Positions 8,657 through 21,198 of a stretch of 64,000 nt of DNA are shown in pieces. Every line of letters starts with the position of its first letter. Within the stretch, counting starts at the first letter, position 1. This DNA is from Wenzhouxiangella sediminis. GTDB taxonomy: Bacteria; Pseudomonadota; Gammaproteobacteria; Xanthomonadales; Wenzhouxiangellaceae. The notes under the pieces were generated by a model. It did no database searches. It was not told where the DNA came from and saw only the letters and a list, made by a program, of their open reading frames with translations. The stretch lies in assembly GCF_003410055.1 (NCBI RefSeq), contig NZ_QUZK01000037.1:1-64000 (forward strand), read 5' to 3'. The translations under genes and the position numbers were made by a program.

Positions 8657-10486
8657 CTAGATCTGATACGCATAGGCCAGCGTCAGCGTCAGCACAACCC
8701 ACAACACCAGCATCAAGGGCAACCCGACCCGCACGAAGTCGTTGAACTTGTAGCCGCCGGCGTTCATGACCAGCAGATTCGTCTGGTAGGCCATGGGCGT
8801 GGCGAAGCTCAGGTTCGAGCCGAACAGGACGGCCAGCACGAAGGGCTCGGCCGGCAGCATCAGCTGCTGGGCAAGGCTGATCGCAATGGGTGTTCCGATC
8901 ACCGCCGCGGCGTTGTTGGACACCACGTTGGTCAGCGCCGCCATGGACAGCATCAGCAGGCCCAGGATGGCCCAGGAGGGAATGCCGAAGCTCAGCGACA
9001 GAAAGATCTGCGCGATCCAGTCGGCGCCGCCGGTGCGCATCAGGGCTGCACCCATGGCCAGGGAGGCGACGATGATCATCACCACCTGGATCGACAGGGC
9101 GTTCATCGCTTCCTTCCAGTTGAGGCAGCGGGTGAGCAGCATGGCCAGCACGCCGGCCACCGCGCTGATGGCGATCGGCAGGATGCCGAACGCGGCGATC
9201 GCCACCACCAGCACCATGATGCCCAGCGCGATCGGCGCCTTGGAGGTCTTGGGCAGGTTGACCGAGCCGTCGAGCACCAGCAGGTCGCCGCCTTCCTTGA
9301 GCTGGTTCAGGCGTGAACTGGGCGACTGCACGAGCAACACGTCGCCGGAGCGAAGCACCGTGTTGTCCAGGCCGGTCGAGCGCGTCTGGTCCTCGCGGTT
9401 GTAGCGGTGCAGGGCCAGCAGCCTGAGCCCGTAGCGCGACAGCAGCCGGGCCTCGCTGATCCGCGAGCCCACCAGGCGGGACTGGGGCGTGACCGCGACT
9501 TCGGCAATTTTCTGGTCGCCGGGGCCGAGCGGATGGGCGTCATCGACTTCGACATCGCCGGAGAACAGCCGGCCGCCGAGCAGATGGGCATACTCGCGCA
9601 AGTTGTCTCGCGTGGCGGTAGTGGTGATGCGATCGCCGGCCTTGAGCGCCACGTCGGGCAGCGGCGTGACGAAGACGCCGGGGCCGCGCTGGATCTTTTC
9701 CACCTTCATGTTGCCGCCGGAGCGATCGATGGCTTCCGCCAGGGTCTTGCCGACGACCTCGCTGGATTTTCCCAGGCGGATCTGGGCGGTGTACAAGCGC
9801 TTGACCGTTGACTGCATCGGCGCCTGTCGTTCCGGGATCAAGCGAGGTGCGATCAGCCACAGGTAGAGAACGGACACGGTGCCCGCGATCGCCGCAGGCA
9901 CGATGAAATCGAACATTCGAAAGGGCGCCACGCCCATGTCGGCCGCCACGCTGACCACCAGCAGGTTGGTCGAGGTGCCGATGGTCGTCGACATGCCGCC
10001 GACGATGCTGATCAGGCCCACGGGCAGCAGCATGCCGGAAGGAGACTGTCCCGTTCGCATGGCTACGCCGATCAGGATCGGTAGCAACATCACGACGATC
10101 GGCGTGTTGTTGATGAATGCGCTCAATACGGCGCAGACCAGCAGCGTGGCCAGCATCGACAGGGCCGGCGCCTTGCGCCAGGAAATCGCCAGGCCGCGCC
10201 CGACCGGTTCGAGTGCGCCCGACCGGATCAGCCCGTGGCCGAGGATCATCAGCGAGCACACGGCGATCAGGGCCTGGTGGCCGAATCCGGCATAGAAATC
10301 GGTGGGGCTGAGCTCGCGCCCGTCCGGCCCGACGTAGGGAAAGACCTGGAAGCCGATGGTGAGTATGGCCAGCACGACCAGCGAGCTGGTCTCGAGCGGA
10401 ATCCGGTCGCGCGAGAACAGCACCAGGGCCAGCAGAACCAGCAGGAGCACGCCGAGTGCATGGTAGTTGGGGAGTGCGAGGCTCAT
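8657..10486 (-). CDS. SLC13-type permease with TrkA-C domains
   Basis: 609 residues. Signatures parallel those of the permease at 5967: FINNTPIVVMLLPI, GGMSTTIGTSTNLLVV, TNVVSNNAAAVIGTPIAI and LSFATPMAYQTNLLVMNAGGY. A cytoplasmic block around residues 205-395 contains two TrkA-C-like modules. It starts at ATG 10486 with MSLALPNYHALGVLLLVLLALVLF as first helix. It probably co-transports a divalent anion with Na+. The two permeases share architecture but are clearly divergent, so they are not a recent duplication. Confidence 0.9.
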   Translation of the reverse strand: MSLALPNYHALGVLLLVLLALVLFSRDRIPLETSSLVVLAILTIGFQVFPYVGPDGRELSPTDFYAGFGHQALIAVCSLMILGHGLIRSGALEPVGRGLAISWRKAPALSMLATLLVCAVLSAFINNTPIVVMLLPILIGVAMRTGQSPSGMLLPVGLISIVGGMSTTIGTSTNLLVVSVAADMGVAPFRMFDFIVPAAIAGTVSVLYLWLIAPRLIPERQAPMQSTVKRLYTAQIRLGKSSEVVGKTLAEAIDRSGGNMKVEKIQRGPGVFVTPLPDVALKAGDRITTTATRDNLREYAHLLGGRLFSGDVEVDDAHPLGPGDQKIAEVAVTPQSRLVGSRISEARLLSRYGLRLLALHRYNREDQTRSTGLDNTVLRSGDVLLVQSPSSRLNQLKEGGDLLVLDGSVNLPKTSKAPIALGIMVLVVAIAAFGILPIAISAVAGVLAMLLTRCLNWKEAMNALSIQVVMIIVASLAMGAALMRTGGADWIAQIFLSLSFGIPSWAILGLLMLSMAALTNVVSNNAAAVIGTPIAISLAQQLMLPAEPFVLAVLFGSNLSFATPMAYQTNLLVMNAGGYKFNDFVRVGLPLMLVLWVVLTLTLAYAYQI

Positions 10487-10523
10487 AGCTTGCCGATTTT
10501 ACGCACAAACGCCCGCCACGGCG

Positions 10524-12572
<2,049 letters not shown>

Positions 12573-12595
12573 GGGGGCATGGTAAGGGTTTCAGT

Positions 12596-12616
12596 GTTCA
12601 GGTTTCAGGTTTCAGG
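12596..12616. repeat. TTTCAGG tandem repeat
   Basis: Tandem copies of a TTTCAGG heptamer, followed by GGGTTCGGGGTTCGGG, lie in the gap between the divergent YyaL-type and TlpA-type genes. The same unit occurs at 35723-35749 and, in complement, near 8633-8650. Confidence 0.65.
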
Positions 12617-12688
12617 AAAGGAGGGTTCGGGGTTCGGGAAACCGCTGTGGTAGGTTTTCATCTGGATTGAGGGGTTTGGAGGTTTGTG

Positions 12689-13924
12689 ATGATTCCAGTG
12701 AGGGTTTGTGTAGCGATTCTGGTTGTGGTGTCGATGTCTCTTGCGATGGCCGGCTGGGCTGGTGATCGGCTGGAATTCGAGGCTTCGGAGCCGGAGTTGC
12801 TACCCGACCCGGATTGGGGGCCTTATTTGCTTTCCGAAGAAGGCTACGAGGATTTTGCTGAAGGCGCGCAAGGCCAAGACTACATGGTCACCCTCGACGC
12901 GTTTCCCGAAACGCCTAAGCCGTTGCTGGGCTATGGGTTCAACTTCGTCTACGGTGGGAAGAATCGCAGCTTTGCGGTCTTCGGTTCGGAAAGTGAAGGT
13001 TACACCCTGTATGCCGATGTGGACTCGGACGGCAGCCTTGCCGACGAGGCGGCTTGGTCACTCGATTCGAGCGAAGGGCGTTATGCCGTTGACTTCGAGA
13101 CGACCGATTCCGGACAGGCGGCCGGAAAGCCGGTGGCGTTTCCGATCCTTTCCCGTTTCGTGATATTCCCCGACGGGATTGATGACTCCGGGCGCCCGGC
13201 CGGCGTCTGGCATTCGGAAACGGTAAGGCGCGGCCGAGTCGTCGTGGATGGCTTGTCTGTTCCCTTCGAGTTGTACGGCCGAGCCGGTCGTTACGATTAC
13301 CCCAGTCAGACCATCTGGTTCGACCTCGATGCCGACGGCGAGGGCGGCGAGTCGCGTGAATCGCCCGAACTCTTTCGCAACCGCGATGGGTACGTCAACC
13401 TCGGTGAGCAAAGCTATGCCTTCAGCGTCGATCCTTTCGGGCGTCACCTGGAGTTGATTCCCGAAAGCGAAAGGCTTCCCGACCGCCAGGCTCTGAAAGA
13501 GGGGCACCCGGCGCCTGATTTCCAAACGACGACCATCGACGATCGTTCGATCCGGTTGGCTGATTACAAGGGGAAGGCTTTGCTGCTTTACTTCTGGGCA
13601 GACTGGTGTGGCCCCTGCCACAGTGAAGCGCCGAGGCTGGCCGAGATTGACAGCACCTGGAGCGACCGGGGGCTGCAGATCCTTGGCATCACGACCGACG
13701 AAGAAAGCACGATCGAAGCGTTCACGTCCGAACACGGCCAGTCCTGGCCGCAGATCAGCGAAGGTTTTGACGGGGCCGTGCATCGCGCCTATCGGGTCGC
13801 CGCCTACCCGACCAAGTACCTGGTCGATCCGCACGGGGATCTGCTCTGCGGCGAGCAGGGGCCGTCATTCTGGACGGAATGCTGGCCGAAGGCGGAAGCA
13901 GTCCTGCCGTCGGGCGCTGACTGA
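12689..13924 (+). CDS. secreted TlpA-like thioredoxin
   Basis: 411 residues from the ATG at 12689, with GGAGGT five bases before it; a GTG three bases earlier would be too close. MIPVRVCVAILVVVSMSLAMAGWA is a signal peptide. The first 270 residues form an acidic domain I do not recognise. The C-terminal part (about 273-410) is a TlpA/ResA/AhpC-like thioredoxin domain with WADWCGPCHSEAP holding the CGPC active site and a cis-Pro segment AAYPTKYLVD. It likely reduces disulfides of periplasmic proteins. GC content and codon use look slightly lower than the neighbours in the N-terminal domain. Confidence 0.85.
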   Translation: MIPVRVCVAILVVVSMSLAMAGWAGDRLEFEASEPELLPDPDWGPYLLSEEGYEDFAEGAQGQDYMVTLDAFPETPKPLLGYGFNFVYGGKNRSFAVFGSESEGYTLYADVDSDGSLADEAAWSLDSSEGRYAVDFETTDSGQAAGKPVAFPILSRFVIFPDGIDDSGRPAGVWHSETVRRGRVVVDGLSVPFELYGRAGRYDYPSQTIWFDLDADGEGGESRESPELFRNRDGYVNLGEQSYAFSVDPFGRHLELIPESERLPDRQALKEGHPAPDFQTTTIDDRSIRLADYKGKALLLYFWADWCGPCHSEAPRLAEIDSTWSDRGLQILGITTDEESTIEAFTSEHGQSWPQISEGFDGAVHRAYRVAAYPTKYLVDPHGDLLCGEQGPSFWTECWPKAEAVLPSGAD

Positions 13925-13989
13925 GCACCTGCAGCGCTTGCTGTTCGCGGTGCCGCGGATACTGCGGGCTCAATCCGGGAGCGCTCTTC

Positions 13990-13998
13990 TGCGATAAT
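13990..13998 (+). promoter_or_regulatory. extended -10 just upstream of lgt
   Basis: TG-C-GATAAT forms an extended -10 whose end is only 7 bases from the lgt ATG at 14006. No Shine-Dalgarno sequence is visible, so a nearly leaderless transcript is possible. No -35 is apparent. Confidence 0.4.
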
Positions 13999-14005
13999 CC
14001 GGTTC

Positions 14006-14860
14006 ATGAACCAGTCCGAATTCTATTTCCACCGCATCGATCCGGTGGCCGTCGAGATCGGCGGCTTTGCCATCTACTGGTACAGCCTGATGTATCTCGT
14101 GGCTTTCGGCGCCTTCTGGCTGCTGGGCCGGTACCGGGCGCAGCGCGATGACACGCCCCTGAAGCCCCACCAGGTCGGGGATTTCCTGTTCTGGGGGGTA
14201 ATCGGGGTCATCGTCGGCGGCCGGCTGGGCTACGTGCTGTTCTACGGCTTCGACCAGCTGATGGGCGACCCGCTGTTCCTTTTCCGGATTCGCGACGGCG
14301 GCATGAGTTTCCACGGCGGGCTGGTCGGCGTACTCGTGGCGATCTGGGCTTACGGGCGCCATCTCGGCTGCGGCTTTCTCCGCCTGGGCGATTTCACCGC
14401 CCCGCTGGTGCCGATCGGCCTGGCCGCCGGGCGCCTGGGTAATTTCATCGGCGGGGAGCTGTGGGGGCGGACCACGGACGTGTCCTGGGCGATGATCTTT
14501 CCGGAATCGATCCAGGCCGGCGGGAGAACGTCGCCCACGCTCTACCAGCAGTATCTCGGCGGCGCCCTCGACGAGTTCGCCCGTCACCCGTCCCAACTCT
14601 ACCAGGCCGCACTGGAGGGCCTGGCCCTGTTCGTGATCCTGTGGATCTACTCGGCCCGCCCGAGACCCACCGGCGCGGTCGGCGGCGCCTTCCTGGCCGG
14701 CTACGGTGTGTTCCGCTTCATCGCCGAGTTCTACCGCGAGCCCGATGCGCACCTGGGCTACGTCGCCCTCGACTGGATGACCATGGGGCAGATTCTCTCG
14801 CTGCCGATGTTCATCGCCGGCGTGGCCCTGATGGCCTGGGCCTATCGGAGCCGCGCATGA
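14006..14860 (+). CDS. lgt: prolipoprotein diacylglyceryl transferase
   Basis: 284 residues. Lgt transfers the diacylglyceryl group of phosphatidylglycerol to the lipobox cysteine of prolipoproteins in the inner membrane. The Lgt signature is complete ([13 protein letters not shown] at about residues 93-105, then [14 protein letters not shown] near 142-155), with seven predicted membrane helices and [14 protein letters not shown] near the end. The ATGA overlap with thyA shows a two-gene operon, an arrangement widespread in proteobacteria. The window's own lipoproteins, such as the cytochrome c at 53016, would be substrates. Confidence 0.97.
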   Translation: MNQSEFYFHRIDPVAVEIGGFAIYWYSLMYLVAFGAFWLLGRYRAQRDDTPLKPHQVGDFLFWGVIGVIVGGRLGYVLFYGFDQLMGDPLFLFRIRDGGMSFHGGLVGVLVAIWAYGRHLGCGFLRLGDFTAPLVPIGLAAGRLGNFIGGELWGRTTDVSWAMIFPESIQAGGRTSPTLYQQYLGGALDEFARHPSQLYQAALEGLALFVILWIYSARPRPTGAVGGAFLAGYGVFRFIAEFYREPDAHLGYVALDWMTMGQILSLPMFIAGVALMAWAYRSRA

Positions 14861-15690
14861 ACAATTACCTCGACCTGCTTCGTCACGTGCGCGAGAACGG
14901 CACGCGCAAGGACGATCGCACCGGCACGGGGACGCTGAGCGTCTTCGGTCACCAGCTGCGCTTCGATCTCTCCGAAACCTTTCCGCTGGTGACCACCAAG
15001 AAGCTCCACCTGCGCTCGATCATCCACGAGCTGCTGTGGTTCCTTCGCGGCGACACCAACATCGGCTACCTGAAAGAGCACGGCGTGAAGATCTGGGACC
15101 AGTGGGCCGACGAGACCGGCAGCCTGGGCCCCATCTACGGTGCGCAGTGGCGATCGTGGCCGGCGCCGGACGGAAGAACGATCGACCAACTCGACGAAGT
15201 GGTCGAGCAGATCCGGCAACGGCCCGACTCTCGCCGGCACGTGGTGTCGGCCTGGAATCCGGCCGACCTGCCGGACGAGTCAGTCTCACCGCAGGAGAAC
15301 GTCCGCGCCGGGCGCATGGCCCTGGCCCCGTGTCACTGCCTTTTCCAGTTCCATGTTGCCGACGGGCGACTGAGCTGCCAGCTCTACCAGCGCTCGGCCG
15401 ATTGCTTCCTGGGTGTGCCCTTCAATATCGCCAGCTATTCGCTGCTGACCCTGATGGTGGCGCGCGTGACGGGCCTGGCGCCCGGCGAATTCATCCACAC
15501 CTTCGGCGATGCGCACATCTACCTCAACCATCTCGAGCAGGTCGACGAACAGCTTTCGAGAACGCCTTTCCCGGCGCCGCGCATGTACATCGACAACGAT
15601 CGCGGGCGACTGGGCGATTTCGTCTACCAGGACTTCAGGCTGGAAGGTTATCGCTCGCACCCGGCCATCCGGGCGCCGATCGCCGTGTAA
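14857..15690 (+). CDS. thyA: thymidylate synthase
   Basis: 277 residues from the ATG at 14857 that overlaps the lgt stop by 4 bp. ThyA makes dTMP from dUMP using 5,10-methylene-tetrahydrofolate. [15 protein letters not shown], the catalytic cysteine in [27 protein letters not shown] and [10 protein letters not shown] are all intact. The dihydrofolate it releases would be recycled by the DHFR encoded 1 kb downstream at 16653. A slightly long insert ([12 protein letters not shown]) lies before the catalytic region; otherwise the length is typical. Confidence 0.97.
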   Translation: MNNYLDLLRHVRENGTRKDDRTGTGTLSVFGHQLRFDLSETFPLVTTKKLHLRSIIHELLWFLRGDTNIGYLKEHGVKIWDQWADETGSLGPIYGAQWRSWPAPDGRTIDQLDEVVEQIRQRPDSRRHVVSAWNPADLPDESVSPQENVRAGRMALAPCHCLFQFHVADGRLSCQLYQRSADCFLGVPFNIASYSLLTLMVARVTGLAPGEFIHTFGDAHIYLNHLEQVDEQLSRTPFPAPRMYIDNDRGRLGDFVYQDFRLEGYRSHPAIRAPIAV

Positions 15691-15713
15691 CGACGATCGG
15701 CGCCTTCGGGCGT

Positions 15714-16475
15714 TCAGGTGCCCGCGAAAGCGTCCGGCCCGTCGACATCCGAGAGTTTGCGGAATACGGCCAGGGCCGCACCCACGAACAGGGCCATCGA
15801 CACCCAGAGCCCGGAGAGGAAGCCGACGGTGCCTTGCGACCATGCTCCGGCGAAGTAGTCGATACCGGCCTCGGCGCCGGGCATGGGCGCGAAGCTCATT
15901 CCGTACATGGCCGTGTAGTGCATGCCGCAGACCGCAAGGCCCATCAGCAGCGGGCTGAGCAGACGCTTGACGCCGCGCCAGTGCACGATGATGCGCAGCG
16001 CGACCGTGGCCGCGACGACGGCAATCCCGATCGACAGCGCGATGATGGCATTGTCGTGGGTCATCGTCATGGGCATGCGCATGGCCGTCATGCCCAGATA
16101 GTGCATCGCGGCCACGCCGAGTCCGAAGACCACGCCCGCGGTCAGCCAGGCGACGATGCTGTCGCGCCAGCGATGGGCCACGAACAGTCCCATGCCGGAA
16201 AGCAGGATGGGCAAGCCCAGCGAGAGTAGGGTGGTACTCACATCGTAGGTGACCGGGCCTTCCATTCGGAAGGCGAGCATGCCGGTGAAATGCATGGCCC
16301 AGATGGCGCAGCCGCCGAAGATGATCGCGGCCAGCGACAGCCAGCCGAAGTTGATCCGCCCGTCGCGCTCGACGATGAAATCGGCGAGATAGAGACTGAT
16401 CAGGGCACCGATGACCGAAATGACATAGGACAGGCCGACCAGCGCCAGATCGTGGCTGGCGATGAATGCTTGCAT
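15714..16475 (-). CDS. MHYT-domain membrane sensor
   Basis: 253 residues, seven predicted membrane helices. MHFT (near residue 61), MHYL and MHYT motifs mark a complete MHYT domain, proposed to bind copper and sense O2, CO or NO. No effector domain (GGDEF, EAL or kinase) follows, so this is a stand-alone sensor or a partner of another protein. It is convergent with thyA and divergent from folA. Function inferred from the domain only. Confidence 0.88.
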   Translation of the reverse strand: MQAFIASHDLALVGLSYVISVIGALISLYLADFIVERDGRINFGWLSLAAIIFGGCAIWAMHFTGMLAFRMEGPVTYDVSTTLLSLGLPILLSGMGLFVAHRWRDSIVAWLTAGVVFGLGVAAMHYLGMTAMRMPMTMTHDNAIIALSIGIAVVAATVALRIIVHWRGVKRLLSPLLMGLAVCGMHYTAMYGMSFAPMPGAEAGIDYFAGAWSQGTVGFLSGLWVSMALFVGAALAVFRKLSDVDGPDAFAGT

Positions 16476-16652
16476 GGGTTTCCCCTTCCCTTGGCGTGTG
16501 ATTGATGCGGCCTATGCCGCTCGAGAGCCTCATAGTCGCGCATAGGCTTCGGTGTCCTGTGAATGCCGGCTCCGCGTTCGGTGATGCGGGCTGTCCCCGA
16601 GTCTTCTCGGGCGGGGCTAAGATGGTGGCGAGAACTTCAACGAGGACGAGGC

Positions 16653-17150
16653 GTGACGGAAATCACCCTGGTGGCCGCGATGGCCAGAAACCGCGTGATC
16701 GGCGACGAGGGCGGCATGCCCTGGCACTTGCCGGCCGATCTGAAACACTTCAAGGCGGTCACGATGGGCTGCCCCGTCGTGATGGGGCGGCGCACCTTCG
16801 AGTCGATCGGCAGGCCGCTGCCAGGGCGGACCAATATCGTGATCAGTCGCTCGCGACCCGAGTTGCCCGACGGTGTCGTGCTCGCTGGCGGGCTGGACGA
16901 AGCCATCGAGCGAGCCGGGGCACAACGGGTGATGGTCATCGGGGGCGGTCAGGTCTATCGCGAGGCACTCCGGCGCGCCGACCGGATGGAGTTGACCCTG
17001 ATCGATGCGGTGGTCACCGGTGACACCGTCTTTCCGGAATGGCCGGCCTCCGAATGGCGCCTGGCCGCGATGCAGGCCCGCCCGTCCGACGAGGCCAACG
17101 CCCACAACCTGGTGTTTGCGACCTTCGAGCGGGCCGCTTCGCGCGATTGA
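16653..17150 (+). CDS. folA: dihydrofolate reductase
   Basis: 165 residues from a GTG at 16653 (MTEITLVAAMARNRVIG); this gives the normal DHFR length and puts GAGG seven bases upstream. It reduces dihydrofolate to tetrahydrofolate with NADPH. Characteristic segments are GMPWHLPADLKHFK (substrate-binding acidic/Trp loop), VMGRRTFESIGRPLPGR and VIGGGQVYREAL (NADPH site). It sits near thyA, its metabolic partner, but is separated by the MHYT gene on the other strand. Confidence 0.96.
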   Translation: MTEITLVAAMARNRVIGDEGGMPWHLPADLKHFKAVTMGCPVVMGRRTFESIGRPLPGRTNIVISRSRPELPDGVVLAGGLDEAIERAGAQRVMVIGGGQVYREALRRADRMELTLIDAVVTGDTVFPEWPASEWRLAAMQARPSDEANAHNLVFATFERAASRD

Positions 17151-17193
17151 TTGATCCTGAAGGTACAATAGCGGGCCCGCCGAGGTATTACTG

Positions 17194-18117
17194 ATGGCAG
17201 CCGCTTTTCGTTCCAACGCCAACCTGGACCAGTACTGGCCGGACAAGCGCCGCGTCACGATCGTGGGCGCGGTCTGGAACCTGCTGCTGGCGATCGGCAA
17301 GATCGCCGCCGGTATCGTCGGTCACTCGCAGGCGCTGATCGTCGACGGCATTCATTCCCTGTCCGACATGGTCAGCGATGCGGTGGTGCTGGTGGCCGCA
17401 CGCTGGAGCGCGATCGAGGCCGATCACAACCACCCCTACGGTCACGGGCGGATCGAAACCGTCGCCACGGCCATCGTGGGCGTGCTCCTGCTGGCGGTGG
17501 CCATTGGCTTCATCGTCGATGCCGTGCTCAGGTTGCTCGATCCCGAGCGCCTGATGCAGCCCGGCTGGCTGGCCCTTTGGGCCGCCGCCGCCTCGGTCGG
17601 CATCAAGGAGATCCTGTTCTGGTACACGCGGCGGGTGGCGCGGCATTCGCGTTCGAACCTGATCATGGCCAATGCCTGGCACCACCGTTCCGACGCGCTT
17701 TCCTCGATCGTCGTCATCGCCGGCGTGATCGGCGCGATGGGCGGGTTCCTCTGGCTCGATGCCGTGGCGGCCATCCTGGTTGCCGGCACCGTGGCCGTCA
17801 TGGGCGGGCGTTTCGCCTTCGATTCCCTCGTCGAGTTGGTCGACACCGCCGTGCCGCCGCGGGAACAGAAGCAACTGGCGAAGATCATCCTGTCGGTCGA
17901 CGGCGTGCAGGACTTTCGCGATCTGCGCACGCGGCTGATGGGCGGCCAGATTTTCATGGACGTGTGCATCCTGCTCGATCCGCAACTGACGCTCGACGAG
18001 GCCAACCGCGTCGCCGCCATGGTGCGAACCCGGCTGTTGAGCGAATCGACCGAGGTCTTCGACGCCGTCGTCAGCGTCGCGCCCCTGCGCGCGCCCCGGA
18101 TGCGGCGCACGGCCTGA
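17194..18117 (+). CDS. cation diffusion facilitator (CDF) transporter
   Basis: 307 residues, six membrane helices and a C-terminal cytoplasmic ferredoxin-like domain (from about 210). The metal site signatures are HSLSDMVSD in helix 2 and WHHRSDALSS in helix 5 (HxxxD pattern), and DHNHPYGHGRIET is the conserved loop. It exports divalent metal (Zn, Fe, Co or similar) by proton antiport. TGATG joins its stop to apaH, so the two are probably co-transcribed, though no functional link is obvious. Metal specificity cannot be read with confidence. Confidence 0.93.
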   Translation: MAAAFRSNANLDQYWPDKRRVTIVGAVWNLLLAIGKIAAGIVGHSQALIVDGIHSLSDMVSDAVVLVAARWSAIEADHNHPYGHGRIETVATAIVGVLLLAVAIGFIVDAVLRLLDPERLMQPGWLALWAAAASVGIKEILFWYTRRVARHSRSNLIMANAWHHRSDALSSIVVIAGVIGAMGGFLWLDAVAAILVAGTVAVMGGRFAFDSLVELVDTAVPPREQKQLAKIILSVDGVQDFRDLRTRLMGGQIFMDVCILLDPQLTLDEANRVAAMVRTRLLSESTEVFDAVVSVAPLRAPRMRRTA

Positions 18118-18932
18118 TGGCGCGCACGATCTTCATCGGCGACCTGCAGGGTTGCTGCGCGCCTTTCGAGAAACTGCTGGACCGACTCCGCTTCGATCCC
18201 GCGACCGATCGTCTCCGCCTGGCCGGCGACCTGGTCAATCGCGGCGGCGAGTCGCTGGCCACGCTTCGCCTGGCGCACTCCCTGCGCGATGTCTCCACCA
18301 CGGTGCTCGGCAATCACGACCTGCACCTGCTGGCCTATGCGAGCGGGCAACTGGGAAAGTCCAACGACGAATTCGAGGCGATCCTGGACGACGAACGCGG
18401 CCCCGAACTGCTTGACTGGCTTCGAGCGTGCCCGTTGATCTGGTTCGACGAAGCATCCGGGCTGGCCATGGTCCATGCCGGTGTCGATCCGCGCTGGGGG
18501 CCGGCGCAGGCCCGTGAATGCGCGATCGAGGTCGAGCGCGCCCTGACCGAATCACCGTCGGAGTTCTTCGCCGGCATGTACGGCGACGAGCCGGACCGCT
18601 GGCAGCCCGACCTGCCCGAGATCGAGCGCTTGCGCACCATCACCAACGTGCTCACGCGCATGCGCTTTTGCAGCGCCGACGGCCGTCTGGACCTGGCCAC
18701 GAAGGGCGGCGCCGAAAGTGCCCCGCCGGGATTCGGGCCCTGGTTCCAGCATATGCACCCCGACTGGCGTGACTGGACGCTCGTGTTCGGCCACTGGTCG
18801 CAGCTGGGGCTCTATCAGGGCGACGGAGTGATCTGCCTGGACAGCGGCTGCGTCTGGGGCGGGTCGCTTTCGGCGCTGGTCGTCGAAGACGGTGGACGGC
18901 GCATAGAATCGGTCGACTGCGCCGGCGCTTGA
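18117..18932 (+). CDS. apaH: bis(5'-nucleosyl)-tetraphosphatase, symmetrical
   Basis: 271 residues from the ATG at 18117, which shares one base with the CDF stop. The metallophosphatase motifs GDLQGC, GDLVNRG and GNHD appear in order within the first 70 residues, followed by VHAGVDPRW and FGHWS. ApaH hydrolyses Ap4A to two ADP and also removes Np4-type caps from RNA; rppH at 37966 is the other decapping enzyme in this window. The usual neighbours apaG and ksgA are absent here. Confidence 0.96.
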   Translation: MARTIFIGDLQGCCAPFEKLLDRLRFDPATDRLRLAGDLVNRGGESLATLRLAHSLRDVSTTVLGNHDLHLLAYASGQLGKSNDEFEAILDDERGPELLDWLRACPLIWFDEASGLAMVHAGVDPRWGPAQARECAIEVERALTESPSEFFAGMYGDEPDRWQPDLPEIERLRTITNVLTRMRFCSADGRLDLATKGGAESAPPGFGPWFQHMHPDWRDWTLVFGHWSQLGLYQGDGVICLDSGCVWGGSLSALVVEDGGRRIESVDCAGA

Positions 18933-18942
18933 GACGGCCGAT

Positions 18943-19761
18943 TCAGCGCCCGGCCAGGGCCGCCAGTACCGGCGCCATCTCGGGCCGGCGCGACGTCCAG
19001 ATCTCGAAAGCCAATGCGGCCTGGCCGACCAGCATCCCCAGCCCGTCGTGCACCGGCAGCCCGTGCGCACCGCACCATCGTGAGAACGTCGCTTGGGCCG
19101 GGCCGTAGTTGAGGTCGTAGGCGACGGCGGAGTCTGCAAGCCAGTCGCGTTCGAGCGGTGGCAGGGCGTCGGCGTGGCCAGCGCTGGTTGACTGGATCAG
19201 CAGGTCGAAATCGCTCCCCGGGTCGGATTCGAACCCGGCGCCGTCGATCGTGCCGAGATGGGAGAACTTCTCGGCCAGTCGCTCGGCGCGGTCGGCGGTG
19301 CGATTGATCAGGTGAACACAGGCGGGCTCGCGCGCGAGCAGCGGCCCGAGAATGCCGGCCACCGCGCCGCCGGCGCCGACGATCAGGATGCGTCGTCCGG
19401 CCGGGTCGATGCCGAGGCGGTCGAAATCGAGCAGGAGGCCCGCACCGTCGGTGTTGTAACCGTGCCAGCCGTCATCGGCCAGGCGCAGCGTATTGACCGC
19501 GTGCGCCTGTCGGGCCGGGCGATCGATACGCGTACAAAGTTTCAGACCCGTCTGTTTGAGCGGAACGGTCAGGTTGGCACCGGTCCCGCCGCTGCCCCGG
19601 AAAGCGGCCAACCGATCCGGCAGTTCGTCGACACCCGATTCGATTGCTGAGTACTCGACGTCGATCCCGAGCTGCTCACCGAACAGGCGATGAATTCGCG
19701 GCGACAGGCTGTGCGCCACCGGCTGGCCGAAGACTGCCAGTCTTACTATCGGAGTGCTCAC
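18943..19761 (-). CDS. aroE: shikimate dehydrogenase (NADP+)
   Basis: 272 residues from a GTG at 19761 (VSTPIVRLAVFGQPVAHSLSP). The open frame continues upstream to an ATG, but that codon lies inside the repeat element, so the GTG giving the standard length is preferred. It converts 3-dehydroshikimate to shikimate. SLSPRIH, GANLTVPLKQ (catalytic Lys), NTDGAG and the NADP fold GAGGAVAGIL with NRTADRAE are present. It lies downstream of hemB on the same strand, separated by an inverted repeat. Confidence 0.95.
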   Translation of the reverse strand: MSTPIVRLAVFGQPVAHSLSPRIHRLFGEQLGIDVEYSAIESGVDELPDRLAAFRGSGGTGANLTVPLKQTGLKLCTRIDRPARQAHAVNTLRLADDGWHGYNTDGAGLLLDFDRLGIDPAGRRILIVGAGGAVAGILGPLLAREPACVHLINRTADRAERLAEKFSHLGTIDGAGFESDPGSDFDLLIQSTSAGHADALPPLERDWLADSAVAYDLNYGPAQATFSRWCGAHGLPVHDGLGMLVGQAALAFEIWTSRRPEMAPVLAALAGR

Positions 19762-19788
19762 AGGGCGTGAGGGAATGAAAAGAAAAAA

Positions 19789-19934
19789 TTGTCCACAGAT
19801 GAACACAGATGAACACAGATGAAATAAGGAAAAGCAAAGAGACCTGACTCATTTCCCTGGGCGAGTGCCTTCATCTTCGTTGCAGATTTTATTGTTTTCA
19901 AAATCAGTGTTTATCTGTGTTCATCTGTGGACAA
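19789..19934. repeat. large inverted repeat between hemB and aroE
   Basis: A 22-nt arm beginning TTGTCCACAGATGAACAC at 19789-19810 is repeated as a perfect inverted copy at 19913-19934, about 100 bases apart. The left arm also contains tandem GAACACAGAT decamers (19801-19820). The intervening DNA is AT-rich compared with the window. It could be a non-autonomous dispersed element or a long hairpin that ends hemB transcription. Confidence 0.8.
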
Positions 19935-19957
19935 ATAGATTTTAATGTTTTAGCGCT

Positions 19958-21150
<1,193 letters not shown>

Positions 21151-21198
21151 AAGAAGCCAATAAGCACGACCTCGACGCCGGGATGCTAATCTCAAGTC

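Noticed and set aside
12689-13924. Recent horizontal transfer of the TlpA-like gene
   Set aside because: Slightly lower GC in the N-terminal domain is the only sign; no mobile element or repeat boundary supports it.
16476-16652. tRNA or small RNA gene upstream of folA
   Set aside because: No cloverleaf or terminator was found; the gap appears to hold only upstream sequence of the two divergent genes.
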